Shown: positions 45,372 to 53,925 of the stretch, one piece after another
Layout: each line of letters begins with the position of its first letter
Numbering within the stretch: position 1 is the first letter of the stretch
NCBI RefSeq assembly: GCF_022370635.2
Contig: NZ_CP092362.2
Coordinates: 248,001 to 312,000, forward strand
DNA: 64,000 nucleotides
Direction: 5' to 3'
Source: Mycolicibacterium crocinum
GTDB taxonomy: Bacteria; Actinomycetota; Actinomycetes; Mycobacteriales; Mycobacteriaceae
Made by a program: the position numbers and the translations under genes
Notes under the pieces: model-generated
The model's database searches: none
Seen by the model: the letters and a program-made list of their open reading frames with translations, nothing else
Told to the model about the DNA's origin: nothing

Positions 45372-46913
45372 TCAGCTCCTCGAGAACATCGCGAGCATGC
45401 GACGCGTCACCGCGAAGCCACCGAAGATGTTGATACTGGCAAGCAGGATGGCGACGGCGGCCAGTGTCGTGACGATGACGTCACCGTGGCCGATCTGGAG
45501 CAGTGCGCCGACGACGATGATGCCCGAGATGGCGTTGGTCACCGACATCAGCGGGGTGTGCAGGGCGTGGTGCACATGGCCGATGACGTAGTAGCCGATC
45601 ACGATCGCCAGTGCGAAGACCGTCAGGTGCACCTGCAGTGCGGCCGGGGACAACGCGATGAGCAGGAACAGCAGCGCGGCGGCGCCGAAGGTGATGCCGA
45701 GCCGGCGGCCCATCGTCATCGGTTGTTTGGTCTGCTGCACTGCCGGAGCGGCTGTCGCGGCCGGTGCCGGGGCAGCAGATACCTGTACCGGTGGCGGTGG
45801 CCACGTCGTCTCGCCGTCGCGGACCACGGTGACCGACCGCTGCACGACGTCGTCGAAGTCGAGGACGAGCGTGCCGTCCTTTTCCGGGGTCAGCAGTTTG
45901 AGGAGGTTGACCAGGTTGGTGCCGTAGAGCTGTGATGCCTGGGCGGGCAGCCTGCCGGCGAGGTCGGTGTAGCCGATGATCGTCACGCCGTTGTCGGTCA
46001 GGACAGCCTGGTCCTTGACGGTGCCCTCGACGTTGCCACCGTTGGCTGCGGCCATATCGACGATGACACTGCCCGATTTCATCGACGCGACCATGTCGGC
46101 GGTGATGATGCGCGGTGCGGGCCGCCCCGGAATCAGCGCCGTCGTGATGATGATGTCGACATCCTCGGACTGCTCGGCATACAGCTGCGCCTCGCGGGCC
46201 TTGTAGTCGTCACCCATCTCCTTGGCATACCCGGTAACCGATACCTCATTTTCGCTGGCCTCAGGTCCTGCGATCGAAAGATACTCACCACCAAGGGATT
46301 TGACCTGATCGGCAACCTCGGGGCGTGGGTCGGTGGCGCGCACGATGGCACCCAGGCTGCCCGCGGCGCCGATCGCCGCCAGCCCGGCCACACCAGCGCC
46401 GACCACCAGCACCTTGGCCGGCGGGACCTTGCCAGCCGCGGTCACCTGGCCGGTGAAGAACCGGCCGAAGGTGTGCGCTGCCTCGACGACTGCGCGGTAC
46501 CCGGCGATATTGGCCATCGACGACAGGACGTCCAGAGACTGGGCTCGCGAGATCCGCGGGACCGCGTCCATGGCCAGCACCGTGATGGGCCGCTTGGACA
46601 GTTCCTCGACGAGTTCGGGCTTCAGTGCGGGGGAGATCAGGCTGATCAGTGTTGCCCCGTCGCGCAGTGCAGCGATCTCGGCGCTGGTGGGTGCATTGAC
46701 CTTCAGGACGATATCGGTGCCCAGCGCCTCCGCGGTGGTCCCGACGGCGGCACCGGCCTCGACGAATGCCTCGTCGGAGAAGCTCGCCGCGACACCCGCA
46801 CCGGACTCCACCAGTACCTCGTAACCGAGCTTGATGAGCTGTCCGACCGTCTGTGGTGTGGCGGCGACACGTGTTTCCCCAGGCAGAGACTCACGTGGGA
46901 TCCCGATGATCAT
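45372..46913 (-). CDS. pntA: NAD(P) transhydrogenase subunit alpha, fused form
   Basis: A protein of 513 residues holding both halves of the alpha subunit in one chain: the NAD-binding domain I (residues 1-380; '[20 protein letters not shown]' near residue 170) and, after a Pro/Ala-rich linker, a C-terminal membrane part with about four helices (residues 415-513). In M. tuberculosis these are two genes, pntAa and pntAb, by recollection. The start is the ATG giving MIIGIPRES, at 46913. First gene of the pntA-pntB operon. Confidence 0.95.
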   Translation of the reverse strand: MIIGIPRESLPGETRVAATPQTVGQLIKLGYEVLVESGAGVAASFSDEAFVEAGAAVGTTAEALGTDIVLKVNAPTSAEIAALRDGATLISLISPALKPELVEELSKRPITVLAMDAVPRISRAQSLDVLSSMANIAGYRAVVEAAHTFGRFFTGQVTAAGKVPPAKVLVVGAGVAGLAAIGAAGSLGAIVRATDPRPEVADQVKSLGGEYLSIAGPEASENEVSVTGYAKEMGDDYKAREAQLYAEQSEDVDIIITTALIPGRPAPRIITADMVASMKSGSVIVDMAAANGGNVEGTVKDQAVLTDNGVTIIGYTDLAGRLPAQASQLYGTNLVNLLKLLTPEKDGTLVLDFDDVVQRSVTVVRDGETTWPPPPVQVSAAPAPAATAAPAVQQTKQPMTMGRRLGITFGAAALLFLLIALSPAALQVHLTVFALAIVIGYYVIGHVHHALHTPLMSVTNAISGIIVVGALLQIGHGDVIVTTLAAVAILLASINIFGGFAVTRRMLAMFSRS

Positions 46914-47207
46914 CAGTGCGATCCGATCTGGTTGGTCATGGGCGGGGCGGGGTGGAGGATGCAAGTGTATGGAACGGCGGAATTCGACCGCACATGCAGT
47001 ACCCCGAGTATCGGTCGGCGCTGGCCGAAGATGCCGAGTCGGGCACGAGAGCGGTACGAATATCCGAGAATGGACACCTGTCTATTCTTGACAACCATCG
47101 TTGTCGTGCAGCTTCATTGCTTCGTGACAGTGCGCACAGCCCCGATCTGTTCGATTGCAGGACAGGTGTCCAGTTGAGTCGCCCGATATGGCCCTAGGCT
47201 CGGCTTG
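46914..47207. other. intergenic region with an 11-base inverted repeat
   Basis: About 294 bases between divergent pntA and the DUF456 gene, no credible gene. GGACACCTGTC (47072-47082) and its perfect inverse GACAGGTGTCC (47161-47171) are 78 bases apart. TTGACA occurs at 47088-47093. It must hold the promoters of both flanking units; the repeat may be a looping operator pair. Confidence 0.5.
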
Positions 47208-47693
47208 GTGAGCATCGGCGGCATCGTTCTCGTCGGCCTGGCGATCGCCGTCGGGCTGGTCGGTGTCATCCTGCCGCTGCTACCGGGCACCCTGCTGGTC
47301 TATGCGGCGATCGCAGTCTGGGCGGTCATCGAGCACACCGTGGTCGCCTGGGTGGTGCTCGGGGTGGTCACCGCGGTGCTCGGCGCGAGCCTGCTGATCA
47401 AGTACCTGTGGCCGGCCCGGCGGATGCGCGCGGGCGAGGTCGGCAGGTGGACGATGGCGGCGGGTGCGGTGCTCGGCATCATCGGCTTCTTCGTGGTGCC
47501 GGTGATCGGGCTGCTGCTGGGCTTCGTGCTCGGCGTGTACCTCGCCGAGCTGGCGGCCCGCCGAGATCAGCGGCGCGCATGGGCGGCGACGGTAATGGCG
47601 CTGAAAGCCGCCGCGCTGTCGGTCGGCGTCGAACTCACCGGCGGCCTGATCGCCACCGCGGTGTGGGTGGCCGGTGTACTGCTAACCCAGTAG
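47208..47693 (+). CDS. DUF456 small membrane protein
   Basis: A protein of 161 residues with about four to five hydrophobic helices and the DUF456 opening 'GLVGVILPLLPGTLLVYAAIAVWA' near residue 17. The 'KYLWPARRMRAGEVGRW' loop and glycine-rich 'FFVVPVIGLLLGFVLGVYLAE' helix are typical. Function unknown. The GTG at 47208 is used; a TTG one codon earlier is possible. The 3' end overlaps the convergent ptbB gene by 12 bases. Confidence 0.8.
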   Translation: MSIGGIVLVGLAIAVGLVGVILPLLPGTLLVYAAIAVWAVIEHTVVAWVVLGVVTAVLGASLLIKYLWPARRMRAGEVGRWTMAAGAVLGIIGFFVVPVIGLLLGFVLGVYLAELAARRDQRRAWAATVMALKAAALSVGVELTGGLIATAVWVAGVLLTQ

Positions 47694-48476
47694 CTCTTTG
47701 CGCGTGCGCGCGACGTCCTCTTCGGACACCCCGGCGGTCCGCAGGAAGCCGTCCAGGTCGCCGTAGTTCTCGGCGATCACCCGGTGCGCGGTTTCCAGAT
47801 AGCCCTCTCGCACGCCAAGCACCCCGTTGGTCAGGCGCGCCTCCGCGAACGTGGCGATCTCCGGTGTCTCACCGGCCCGGCTGACGATCGACTCCATGAT
47901 CCGCTCACGCAAGGACTCGACGGCGTCATTGCTGCGCAGGAAATCGGTCAGCACTTTGTCCCGCGGCACTCCGATGGATTCCAGCACGACCGCGACGGTG
48001 AACCCGGTGCGGTCCTTGCCCGCGAAGCAGTGCGTGATGACCGGACGGCCCGCGCTGAGCAGCGAAAACACCTGCCGCACAGCGCGTTGCGCACCGGCGA
48101 GGACCGGGAACTTCTCGTACTCGCCGGTCATGAAACGCTCGGCGGCGTCCTCGACGTCCTCGTCGTCGACCTTCTCGGTCATCATCTTCTGCCAGCTGGT
48201 CTCGTGCGGTGCCTCCGCCGTCGTATTCGACAGGTCGGGGAACGGCAGCAGGTGAATGGCGACGCCGTCGGGCACCGCACCCGCACCGCGGCGCTCGAGC
48301 TCCTGCGGGGAGCGCAGGTCGGCCACATCGGTGATGCCCAAGCCGCGGAAAGCTTCCCGGCCGTCGTCGTCGAGCCGGCTGAGCTCACTGGACCGGAAGA
48401 ATTTCCCCGGCCGGATCCCGGTGGTATCGGCGATATCTCGGAAGTTCCAGGCCCCGGACAGCTGAGTATGGCTCAC
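47682..48476 (-). CDS. ptbB: protein-tyrosine/phosphoinositide phosphatase PtpB-like
   Basis: A protein of 264 residues with the cysteine phosphatase P-loop [11 protein letters not shown] (Cys150 to Arg156). An Asp in FRDIADTTG near the N-terminus (residues 11-19) and the 'RSSELSRLD' segment are family features. M. tuberculosis PtpB (Rv0153c) is a secreted triple-specificity phosphatase that dephosphorylates tyrosine, serine/threonine and phosphoinositides and acts on the host; in a saprophyte the target is open. Its ATG overlaps the fadE2 stop (ATGA), so the two are coupled, as in the Rv0153c-Rv0154c pair. Confidence 0.92.
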   Translation of the reverse strand: MSHTQLSGAWNFRDIADTTGIRPGKFFRSSELSRLDDDGREAFRGLGITDVADLRSPQELERRGAGAVPDGVAIHLLPFPDLSNTTAEAPHETSWQKMMTEKVDDEDVEDAAERFMTGEYEKFPVLAGAQRAVRQVFSLLSAGRPVITHCFAGKDRTGFTVAVVLESIGVPRDKVLTDFLRSNDAVESLRERIMESIVSRAGETPEIATFAEARLTNGVLGVREGYLETAHRVIAENYGDLDGFLRTAGVSEEDVARTRKELLG

Positions 48477-49702
48477 GCGCCGGTCACCGCCGCGGCGAAA
48501 GCGCTTTGCTCCGCGCCGATTTCGGCTCGGGCGATGCTGCGCATGTGGACCTCGTCGGGGCCGTCGAAGATGCGCATGGCGCGCTGCCAGCCGTACATCC
48601 GCGCGAGCGGGAAGTCATCGCTGACCCCGCCGCCGCCATGCACCTGGATGGCGCGGTCGATGACGTTGCAGGCCATCTGCGGCGCGACGGCTTTGATCTG
48701 GGCGACCAGATTGCGGGCCTCTTTGTTGCCGTGCTGGTCGATGGTCCAGGCGGCCTTCTGGCAGAGCAGCCGAGCCTGGTCGATCTCGTTGCGGGACAAG
48801 GCAATCTGCTGCTGCACCACACCCTGCTCGGCGAGCGGCTTGCCGAACGCGATGCGGGTGCGGGCGCGGTGGGTCATCAGCGCCAGCGCACGCTCGGCCA
48901 CCCCGATCGCGCGCATGCAGTGATGAATGCGGCCAGGCCCCAACCGCGCCTGGGCGATCGCGAAGCCCATGCCCTCCTCGGCCAGCAGATTCGAGGCAGG
49001 CACCCGCACGTTGTCGTAGATCACCTCGGCATGGCCGTGCTGGTCCTGCCAGCCGAACACCGACGTCGACCGCAGGATCTTCACCCCGGGAGTGTCGGTG
49101 GGCACCAAGATCATCGACTGCTGCTGGTGCGATGCGGCGTCGGGGTTGGTGCGGCCCATGACGATCAGGATCTTGCAGCGCGGGTCGTTGGCGCCCGACG
49201 TCCACCACTTGCGGCCGTTGATGATGTAGTCGTCACCGTCGCGGACCATCTGGGTCTGGATGTTGCGGGCGTCGCTGGAGGCCACCGCCGGCTCGGTCAT
49301 CGAAAAGGCGCTGCGGATCTCGCCGGCCAGCAGCGGCTCGAGCCACTTCTTGCGCTGCTCCTCGGTAGCGAACAGATGCAGGGTCTCCATGTTGCCGGTG
49401 TCGGGCGCCGCGCAGTTGATCACCTCGGGCGCGATCTCGGTGCTCCAGCCGGTCAGCTCGGCCAGTGGCGCGTACTCCAGGTTGGTCAGCCCCGACTCGG
49501 CAGGCAGGAACAGGTTCCACAGACCCTGCTTCTTCGCCAGCACCTTGAGCTCCTCGACCACCGGCGGCACGGTGAAGTCGCCGGGGCCTGCGGCCTCGCG
49601 GTATTCGTCGTAAGACTTCTCGGCCGGGAAGACGTGTTCGACCATGAACTCGGTGAGGCGTTTGTGGTAGTCAGCACCCTTGGCAGACATGGCGAAATCC
49701 AT
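48473..49702 (-). CDS. fadE2: acyl-CoA dehydrogenase
   Basis: A protein of 409 residues (ATG at 49702; a GTG three codons earlier is also possible). It has the acyl-CoA dehydrogenase fold: N-terminal helices, the '[22 protein letters not shown]' FAD/substrate segment near residue 140, and the C-terminal '[20 protein letters not shown]' FAD segment near residue 360. It oxidises acyl-CoA at the alpha-beta position and passes electrons to ETF. The catalytic base was not assigned. Coupled to ptbB by ATGA overlap. Confidence 0.93.
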   Translation of the reverse strand: MDFAMSAKGADYHKRLTEFMVEHVFPAEKSYDEYREAAGPGDFTVPPVVEELKVLAKKQGLWNLFLPAESGLTNLEYAPLAELTGWSTEIAPEVINCAAPDTGNMETLHLFATEEQRKKWLEPLLAGEIRSAFSMTEPAVASSDARNIQTQMVRDGDDYIINGRKWWTSGANDPRCKILIVMGRTNPDAASHQQQSMILVPTDTPGVKILRSTSVFGWQDQHGHAEVIYDNVRVPASNLLAEEGMGFAIAQARLGPGRIHHCMRAIGVAERALALMTHRARTRIAFGKPLAEQGVVQQQIALSRNEIDQARLLCQKAAWTIDQHGNKEARNLVAQIKAVAPQMACNVIDRAIQVHGGGGVSDDFPLARMYGWQRAMRIFDGPDEVHMRSIARAEIGAEQSAFAAAVTGA

Positions 49703-49735
49703 GACCGCCACGATATGACACCCGTCTAAACACCG

Positions 49736-49772
49736 ACGAGGCCCTCCCTTATGACCATAGGGAGGGCCTCGT
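49736..49772 (-). terminator. strong 14-bp hairpin after the small-peptide genes
   Basis: A perfect 14-base stem (49736-49749 and 49759-49772) with a 9-base loop; arm ACGAGGCCCTCCCT. It lies 20 bases downstream of the 17-codon ORF and upstream of fadE2 on the same strand. It probably ends the small-peptide transcript and insulates fadE2. No T-tract follows, as is common in mycobacteria. Confidence 0.65.
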
Positions 49773-49792
49773 AGGCATGTGGAGTAAGCGGG

Positions 49793-49846
49793 TTATCGAC
49801 CAATAGACCTCCGGGTTTCGGCGGACGGGTGACGGGTGGTGCTCAT
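49793..49846 (-). CDS. 17-residue ORF with strong ribosome-binding site
   Basis: GAGGAGG lies six bases before an ATG that opens the 17-residue frame MSTTRHPSAETRRSIGR, ending in TAA. The peptide is basic and hydrophilic, with no hydrophobic stretch. It lies 46 bases downstream of the 54-residue ORF on the same strand and 20 bases before a strong hairpin. The ribosome-binding site is far better than chance, but translation and function are unknown; a regulatory peptide or a translated leader are both possible. Confidence 0.5.
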   Translation of the reverse strand: MSTTRHPSAETRRSIGR

Positions 49847-49892
49847 CTGTGGCCTCCTCGCTCGTGCGCAGTTTCGCGGCTGCTGGGTGGAG

Positions 49893-50057
49893 TTACAGGT
49901 GGATGTCGACCAAGCCGGCGGTCGCGGCGGAGAGGCTCAGGCCCATGGTGTCGCTGGCGGCGGGAGTGTCGACGATCAACGTGCCGGCCAAGACGCCCAC
50001 CGCGAGCGTGGGTCCCGCCAGGGCGGTGGTGAAGCGACGAGTGAATGTGCGGTCCAT
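49893..50057 (-). CDS. 54-residue small exported or membrane peptide
   Basis: AAGGAGA lies five bases before the ATG. The product has a basic N-region (MDRTFTRRF), a hydrophobic stretch from about residue 10 to 30 (TTALAGPTLAVGVLAGTLIV), and a C-terminal part ending SAATAGLVDIHL. It looks like a signal peptide or single membrane helix followed by a short tail. No family was recognised. It is divergent from the NarL-type two-component system, with about 150 bases between starts. Confidence 0.65.
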   Translation of the reverse strand: MDRTFTRRFTTALAGPTLAVGVLAGTLIVDTPAASDTMGLSLSAATAGLVDIHL

Positions 50058-50151
50058 GTCCGTCTCCTTGCTCCTGCGGCCGATGGTTTTCGGCGATGAA
50101 TCGACTATCGCGCGCAGGCCATGACCTGTCTGTCCGCTGATAGGACCTGGT

Positions 50152-50174
50152 GGGGGATGAAGTGTTTGTCCCCC
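50152..50174. promoter_or_regulatory. GGGGGA/TCCCCC inverted repeat between the peptide and two-component genes
   Basis: GGGGGA at 50152-50157 and TCCCCC at 50169-50174 form a perfect 6-base inverted repeat with an 11-base spacer. It lies about 30 bases before the response-regulator start. It could be a response-regulator or repressor site or a hairpin; evidence is symmetry and position only. Confidence 0.35.
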
Positions 50175-50205
50175 GATTGGCGGACCCCTGTGGAAAGCTC
50201 CTGGC

Positions 50206-50850
50206 ATGCCCGATAACCGGAAGGTGCGAGTCGTCGTCGGCGACGACCATCCGCTGTTTCGCGACGGTCTGGTTCGGGCCCTGTCCGGCAGCGGCGAGGT
50301 CGACGTGGTGGCCGAAGCCGAGGACGGTGCGTCGGCGCTCGCGGCGATCAAGGAACACACCCCCGACGTCGCGCTGCTGGACTACCGGATGCCCGGTATG
50401 GACGGCGCCGAAGTGGCCGCCGCCGTGCGCCGCGACGAGCTGTCGACGAGGGTTCTGCTGGTCTCCGCGCACGACGACGCCGAAATCGTTTATCACGCAT
50501 TGCAGCAGGGGGCGGCCGGCTACCTGCCGAAGGACTCCAGCCGATCCGAGATCGTCAACGCCGTGCTGGACTGCGCCAAGGGCCGTGACGTTCTGGCGCC
50601 GCGACTGGCATCGGGTCTGGCCGTCGAAATTCGCCGCCGCGCTGAGCCTTCCGGGCCGTCGCTGAGTTCGCGGGAACGCGAGGTGCTCGGCATGATCGCG
50701 AGCGGACGCAGCATCCCGGCGATCGCCGAGGCTCTGTTCCTGGCGCCGTCGACGGTCAAGACCCACGTGCAGCGGCTCTACGAGAAGTTGGGGGTTGGGG
50801 ACCGGGCTGCGGCAGTCGCCGAGGCGATGCGGCGGGGACTGCTTGAGTAA
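50206..50850 (+). CDS. NarL/LuxR-type response regulator
   Basis: A protein of 214 residues with an N-terminal receiver domain (phosphorylatable Asp59 in VALLDYRMPGMDG, acidic Asp13/Asp14, Lys in YLPKDSS) and a C-terminal LuxR helix-turn-helix (about 150-214, LSSREREVLGMIASGRSIPAIAEALFLAPSTVKTH). It binds DNA when phosphorylated. The last codons overlap the TTG of the histidine kinase gene, so the pair is cotranslated. It is divergent from the two tiny ORFs, which are candidate targets. Confidence 0.92.
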   Translation: MPDNRKVRVVVGDDHPLFRDGLVRALSGSGEVDVVAEAEDGASALAAIKEHTPDVALLDYRMPGMDGAEVAAAVRRDELSTRVLLVSAHDDAEIVYHALQQGAAGYLPKDSSRSEIVNAVLDCAKGRDVLAPRLASGLAVEIRRRAEPSGPSLSSREREVLGMIASGRSIPAIAEALFLAPSTVKTHVQRLYEKLGVGDRAAAVAEAMRRGLLE

Positions 50851-52048
50851 CCTCCCGGGCCCACTGAGCCGCGCGGCCGATTTTCTGGGCACCGAGCCGG
50901 TGCGGGTCGCGGCCGTCCTTCGGCTGCCGCTGATCGTTCTGATCGGGCTGCTGGTGTGGATCGAGGGTGTGGACCACTGGCTGCCGGCGGTCTACTGGTC
51001 GGTGCTGATCGTCTACACGACCACCGCCGCGGTGTGGTTGACCGTGGTGGTCCGCAGGCCGCTGCGGTGGTGGTTCGGCTGGGCGTCGACCGCGATCGAC
51101 GTGGTGGCGGTGCTCGCGATGTGTGTCGCCTCCGGAGGCGCGACGAGCTGGCTGCTGCCGATCTTCTTCCTGATCCCGATCACCGTCGCCTTCCTGGACC
51201 GCCCGGAGATCACCGCGCTGATCGGCGCCAGCACGGCGGTCGGCTACCTGGTGGCCTGGATCATCTACTCCAAGCGCGACGACACCATGGGCCTGCCCAA
51301 CGTGGTCTACGTCCAAGTGGGGTGTCTGGTCTGGCTTGCCCTGGCCACCACGGCGCTGTGCCTGGTGCTGGCCCGGCGCCGCGCCAGGGTGCGGGCGCTT
51401 CTCGAGGTGCGGCGCCGGCTGGTCTCGGAGTCGATGCAGGCCGATGAGCGCAACAACCGGCAACTGTCGGAACAACTGCACGACGGGCCGCTGCAGAACC
51501 TGCTGGCCGCCCGCCTCGACCTGGAGGACCTGCGCGAACAGCCCTCGGCCGTCGGTTTCGAGCGGGTCGACGCCGCTTTGCAGGAGGCCGTCACGATGCT
51601 GCGCAGCGCCGTCTCCACGCTGCATCCGCAGGTGCTGGCCCAGGTCGGCCTGGGTGCGGCCCTGCGCGAACTGGTCGGTCAGTACGAACGCCGCTGGAAT
51701 GTCAGCATCGACTGCGCGGTCGAGGAAGTGGGCAAGCCGGCGTCGCAGGCATTGCTCTATCGTGCGGCGCGCGAGCTATTGGCCAACGCGCACAAGCACT
51801 CTCGGGCCACTCGTCTACGGGTCGAGCTGGACCACGAGCGCGGTGCGCTGGTGCTGCGGGTGGTCGACAACGGTGTCGGCTTTGACCCGGCCGTCCTGGA
51901 TCGCAAGGTGGCCGAGGGGCACATCGGGCTGTCGTCGTTGGTGGTCGGCGTCGAAGCGATGGGCGGTTCGGTACGGTTCCTCGAAACCCCGGGCGGCGGT
52001 ACGACGGCGGTCGTGACCGTGCCCGAAAGGGCCGTAGCGCCAAGCTAA
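50843..52048 (+). CDS. membrane sensor histidine kinase (NarX/DesK-type, HisKA_3)
   Basis: A protein of 401 residues starting at a TTG that overlaps the regulator gene. About six membrane helices occur between residues 25 and 175. The phosphoacceptor His213 is in EQLHDGPLQNLLAARLDL (HisKA_3), and the HATPase_c boxes follow: ELLANAHKHSRA (N box), VVDNGVGFDP (G1) and GHIGLSSLVVGVEAMGG. There is no large extracytoplasmic domain, so the signal is probably sensed within the membrane. An upstream in-frame ATG inside the regulator gene is less likely. The partner is the regulator just upstream. Confidence 0.9.
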   Translation: MSNLPGPLSRAADFLGTEPVRVAAVLRLPLIVLIGLLVWIEGVDHWLPAVYWSVLIVYTTTAAVWLTVVVRRPLRWWFGWASTAIDVVAVLAMCVASGGATSWLLPIFFLIPITVAFLDRPEITALIGASTAVGYLVAWIIYSKRDDTMGLPNVVYVQVGCLVWLALATTALCLVLARRRARVRALLEVRRRLVSESMQADERNNRQLSEQLHDGPLQNLLAARLDLEDLREQPSAVGFERVDAALQEAVTMLRSAVSTLHPQVLAQVGLGAALRELVGQYERRWNVSIDCAVEEVGKPASQALLYRAARELLANAHKHSRATRLRVELDHERGALVLRVVDNGVGFDPAVLDRKVAEGHIGLSSLVVGVEAMGGSVRFLETPGGGTTAVVTVPERAVAPS

Positions 52049-52512
52049 TTCGGTGACTTCAGCCGCACGGTCTCCAACGCCGCCAGGGCGTCGTCGGGAA
52101 TCGGCACCGGACCGTCGTCGCCGAGGAGGACCAGCACGGTGTCGCACACGCCGACGCAGTTACCGCCGACGAACAGCCCGGTCGATGCCACGAACGAGGT
52201 GCGCCCGATCCGGCCGACCCCGGCACCGGTCTGGATGGTCCCCGGCCAATGCACCTCGGCGAGGAAATGCACGGCGTTCTGTGAAGTCACCAGGCGCAGC
52301 CGACGGGTGGTGACGTCGTAGATGTCGGGAAAAAGGCTGCGGTTCATCGTTGCCCGAGCGTTCTCGTGCAGCGCTTCGAGCGCAAGGTTGTTCAGGTGGG
52401 CGTTGGAGTCCATGTCGCCGTAGCGCGCCTGGATGGCGTCGACGACGGGGTAGGTGTCCAGCTTCAGCCGCATCTCGTGCGGTCGGGCCGCGGTCGTTGT
52501 CCAGTCGCTCAC
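52045..52512 (-). CDS. hotdog-fold acyl-CoA thioesterase (4HBT type, Rv0163-like)
   Basis: A protein of 155 residues with the 4HBT-type hotdog opening 'VVDAIQARYGDMDSNAHLNN', in which the Asp-Met-Asp-x-x-x-His segment aligns with the catalytic Asp of FcbC/YbgC-type thioesterases. The rest is the beta sheet with a 'GRTSFVASTGLF' strand. It probably hydrolyses an acyl- or aryl-CoA thioester. The ATG is overlapped by the stop of the LtrA-type gene by 4 bases, so they may be cotranslated. Confidence 0.82.
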   Translation of the reverse strand: MSDWTTTAARPHEMRLKLDTYPVVDAIQARYGDMDSNAHLNNLALEALHENARATMNRSLFPDIYDVTTRRLRLVTSQNAVHFLAEVHWPGTIQTGAGVGRIGRTSFVASTGLFVGGNCVGVCDTVLVLLGDDGPVPIPDDALAALETVRLKSPN

Positions 52513-53657
52513 AGCTGAGGAAGCTTATCGGCCGCGTGCCGCCAGCTCACCAGCGCCGCCGGAGCGACCATGATGACCGCGGCACCGATCGTCGGCTCCG
52601 GCAGCAGTGCCGCGCCGACCATCGCTGCAGTCAGCACCACCACGCCGGCGGTCTGGATGGCGTCGCGACGCCCGGCGTCGAGGATCAGCCACGTCGTGAG
52701 CAGGAAGACGGCCAGCGGAATCGTCAGCGTCAGCCCGGCTGCCGTGTGCGGCAGGTGGCCCTCGCCGAGGTGCTCGGTGACCACCACCTCCACCCCGGCC
52801 GAGAACGCCGCGGCCGCGGCGAAGATGAAGTAGTGCAGGTAGCCCCAGAAGAACGAACGCCGCATGGTGGCGGTCTGGTGATGCTGCGGGCGGTCGAAAT
52901 AGATCCACCACATGGATGCCACGATCGCCAATGAGCAGGCGGCGACGGCGATCAAACCGGGACGGGCATCGTCGTTCGACAACCCGCCGATGATCGAATT
53001 GGCTGCGGCCAGAATGGATTCACCGAGAACAATCAAGGTGAACAGGCCATACCGCTCGGCGATGTGATGGTGGTGGTACGGCGTAGGCCGGTACCGTTCG
53101 GCGATCGGCGACACGGACAGGTCCACCACCGCGAGCGCGGGGAACAGCCACACCGGGCCGTCGAGGACATACCAGGACACCCACAGCACCTGCACGACCA
53201 CGATGCCGACCGCATACCGCACACATGTTCCGCGTGATGCGCGATCGCTGATCGCCGCCCGGATCCACTGCGCCGCCGTCGCCACCCGCATGATGACGTA
53301 ACCCGCGACGATCGCCCCGAAGTCGTTGGCCAGCATGGCGCTCTGCGCCCCGGCTGCGATGACCAGGGCTCCGCCCATCTGGACGAACGCGGTCAGCCGG
53401 TAGAGCCAGTCGTCGGTGTCGTAGGCACTGGCGAACCAGGTGAAGTCTTTCCAGGCGTTGAAGATCGCGAAGAACACCATCGCGTACGACGCAAGACCGG
53501 TTACGAAATGGTGTTCTTCCCAAAGGTGGTGCAGCGCACCGGAAGTCTGGGAGACGGCAACGACGAAAACGAGGTCGAAGAGAAGCTCGAGCGAGCTTGC
53601 CGCGCGATGCGGCTCATCGGGGTCGCGGGCGAGCATCGCCCGCAGGCCGGCCGGCAA
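52509..53657 (-). CDS. LtrA-family (low temperature requirement A) membrane protein
   Basis: A membrane protein of 382 residues with about ten hydrophobic helices. It has the LtrA hallmarks: 'SSLELLFDLVFVVAVSQ' near residue 20 and 'HHHIAERYGLFTLIVLGESILA' near residue 200. LtrA was named in Listeria for growth at low temperature; its biochemical function is not established. It starts with TTG, 21 bases after the stop of the 36-residue ORF on the same strand. Its 3' end overlaps the thioesterase start. Confidence 0.88.
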   Translation of the reverse strand: MPAGLRAMLARDPDEPHRAASSLELLFDLVFVVAVSQTSGALHHLWEEHHFVTGLASYAMVFFAIFNAWKDFTWFASAYDTDDWLYRLTAFVQMGGALVIAAGAQSAMLANDFGAIVAGYVIMRVATAAQWIRAAISDRASRGTCVRYAVGIVVVQVLWVSWYVLDGPVWLFPALAVVDLSVSPIAERYRPTPYHHHHIAERYGLFTLIVLGESILAAANSIIGGLSNDDARPGLIAVAACSLAIVASMWWIYFDRPQHHQTATMRRSFFWGYLHYFIFAAAAAFSAGVEVVVTEHLGEGHLPHTAAGLTLTIPLAVFLLTTWLILDAGRRDAIQTAGVVVLTAAMVGAALLPEPTIGAAVIMVAPAALVSWRHAADKLPQL

Positions 53658-53678
53658 AGGGTTGGTTCGAGAGGTGTC

Positions 53679-53789
53679 TTAAACCGGCGGGTACGCGGGC
53701 GGGGGGTACACGCCGCGCAGCGCCCAGGGCAGCCAGGTGAAGAAGTACTCGACCTCATCGCTCGCGTCGTAATCCGGATTCGGATCCAT
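53679..53789 (-). CDS. 36-residue acidic/aromatic small protein
   Basis: An ORF too short for standard callers. The product opens MDPNPDYDASDEVEYFF, continues with the aromatic segment TWLPWALRGVY and ends in PPPAYPPV. GGGAGG lies about eight bases before the ATG. It precedes the LtrA gene by 21 bases on the same strand and so is probably its operon partner. No family recognised. It could be a small regulator or subunit of the LtrA membrane protein; that is inference. Confidence 0.65.
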   Translation of the reverse strand: MDPNPDYDASDEVEYFFTWLPWALRGVYPPPAYPPV

Positions 53790-53866
53790 CCCTCGCACCT
53801 CCCAGCGTCACCCCGATAAAACCGGAGTCTAGTCCGCGGGTCCTTACCGCGACACCGGTCATTAAA

Positions 53867-53889
53867 CTATCCAACCAGTTGTTTGGTAG
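53867..53889. promoter_or_regulatory. imperfect inverted repeat before the Rv0158-like TetR gene
   Basis: A 23-base imperfect palindrome centred near CCAACCAGTTGTTTGG (8 of 12 positions match between the two arms). It overlaps a TAAACT box (53863-53868) that fits a -10 and lies 37 bases before the TetR ATG. It is a candidate autoregulatory operator. Confidence 0.4.
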
Positions 53890-53925
53890 CCGGCGTTCGT
53901 CGGCAGTAGGACAAGTGAGGACATC

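Noticed and set aside
53796..53816. Third copy of the 6.1/6.8 kb hairpin repeat near CCCAGCGTCACCCC
   Set aside because: Only a short core matches; the second arm and spacing are missing.
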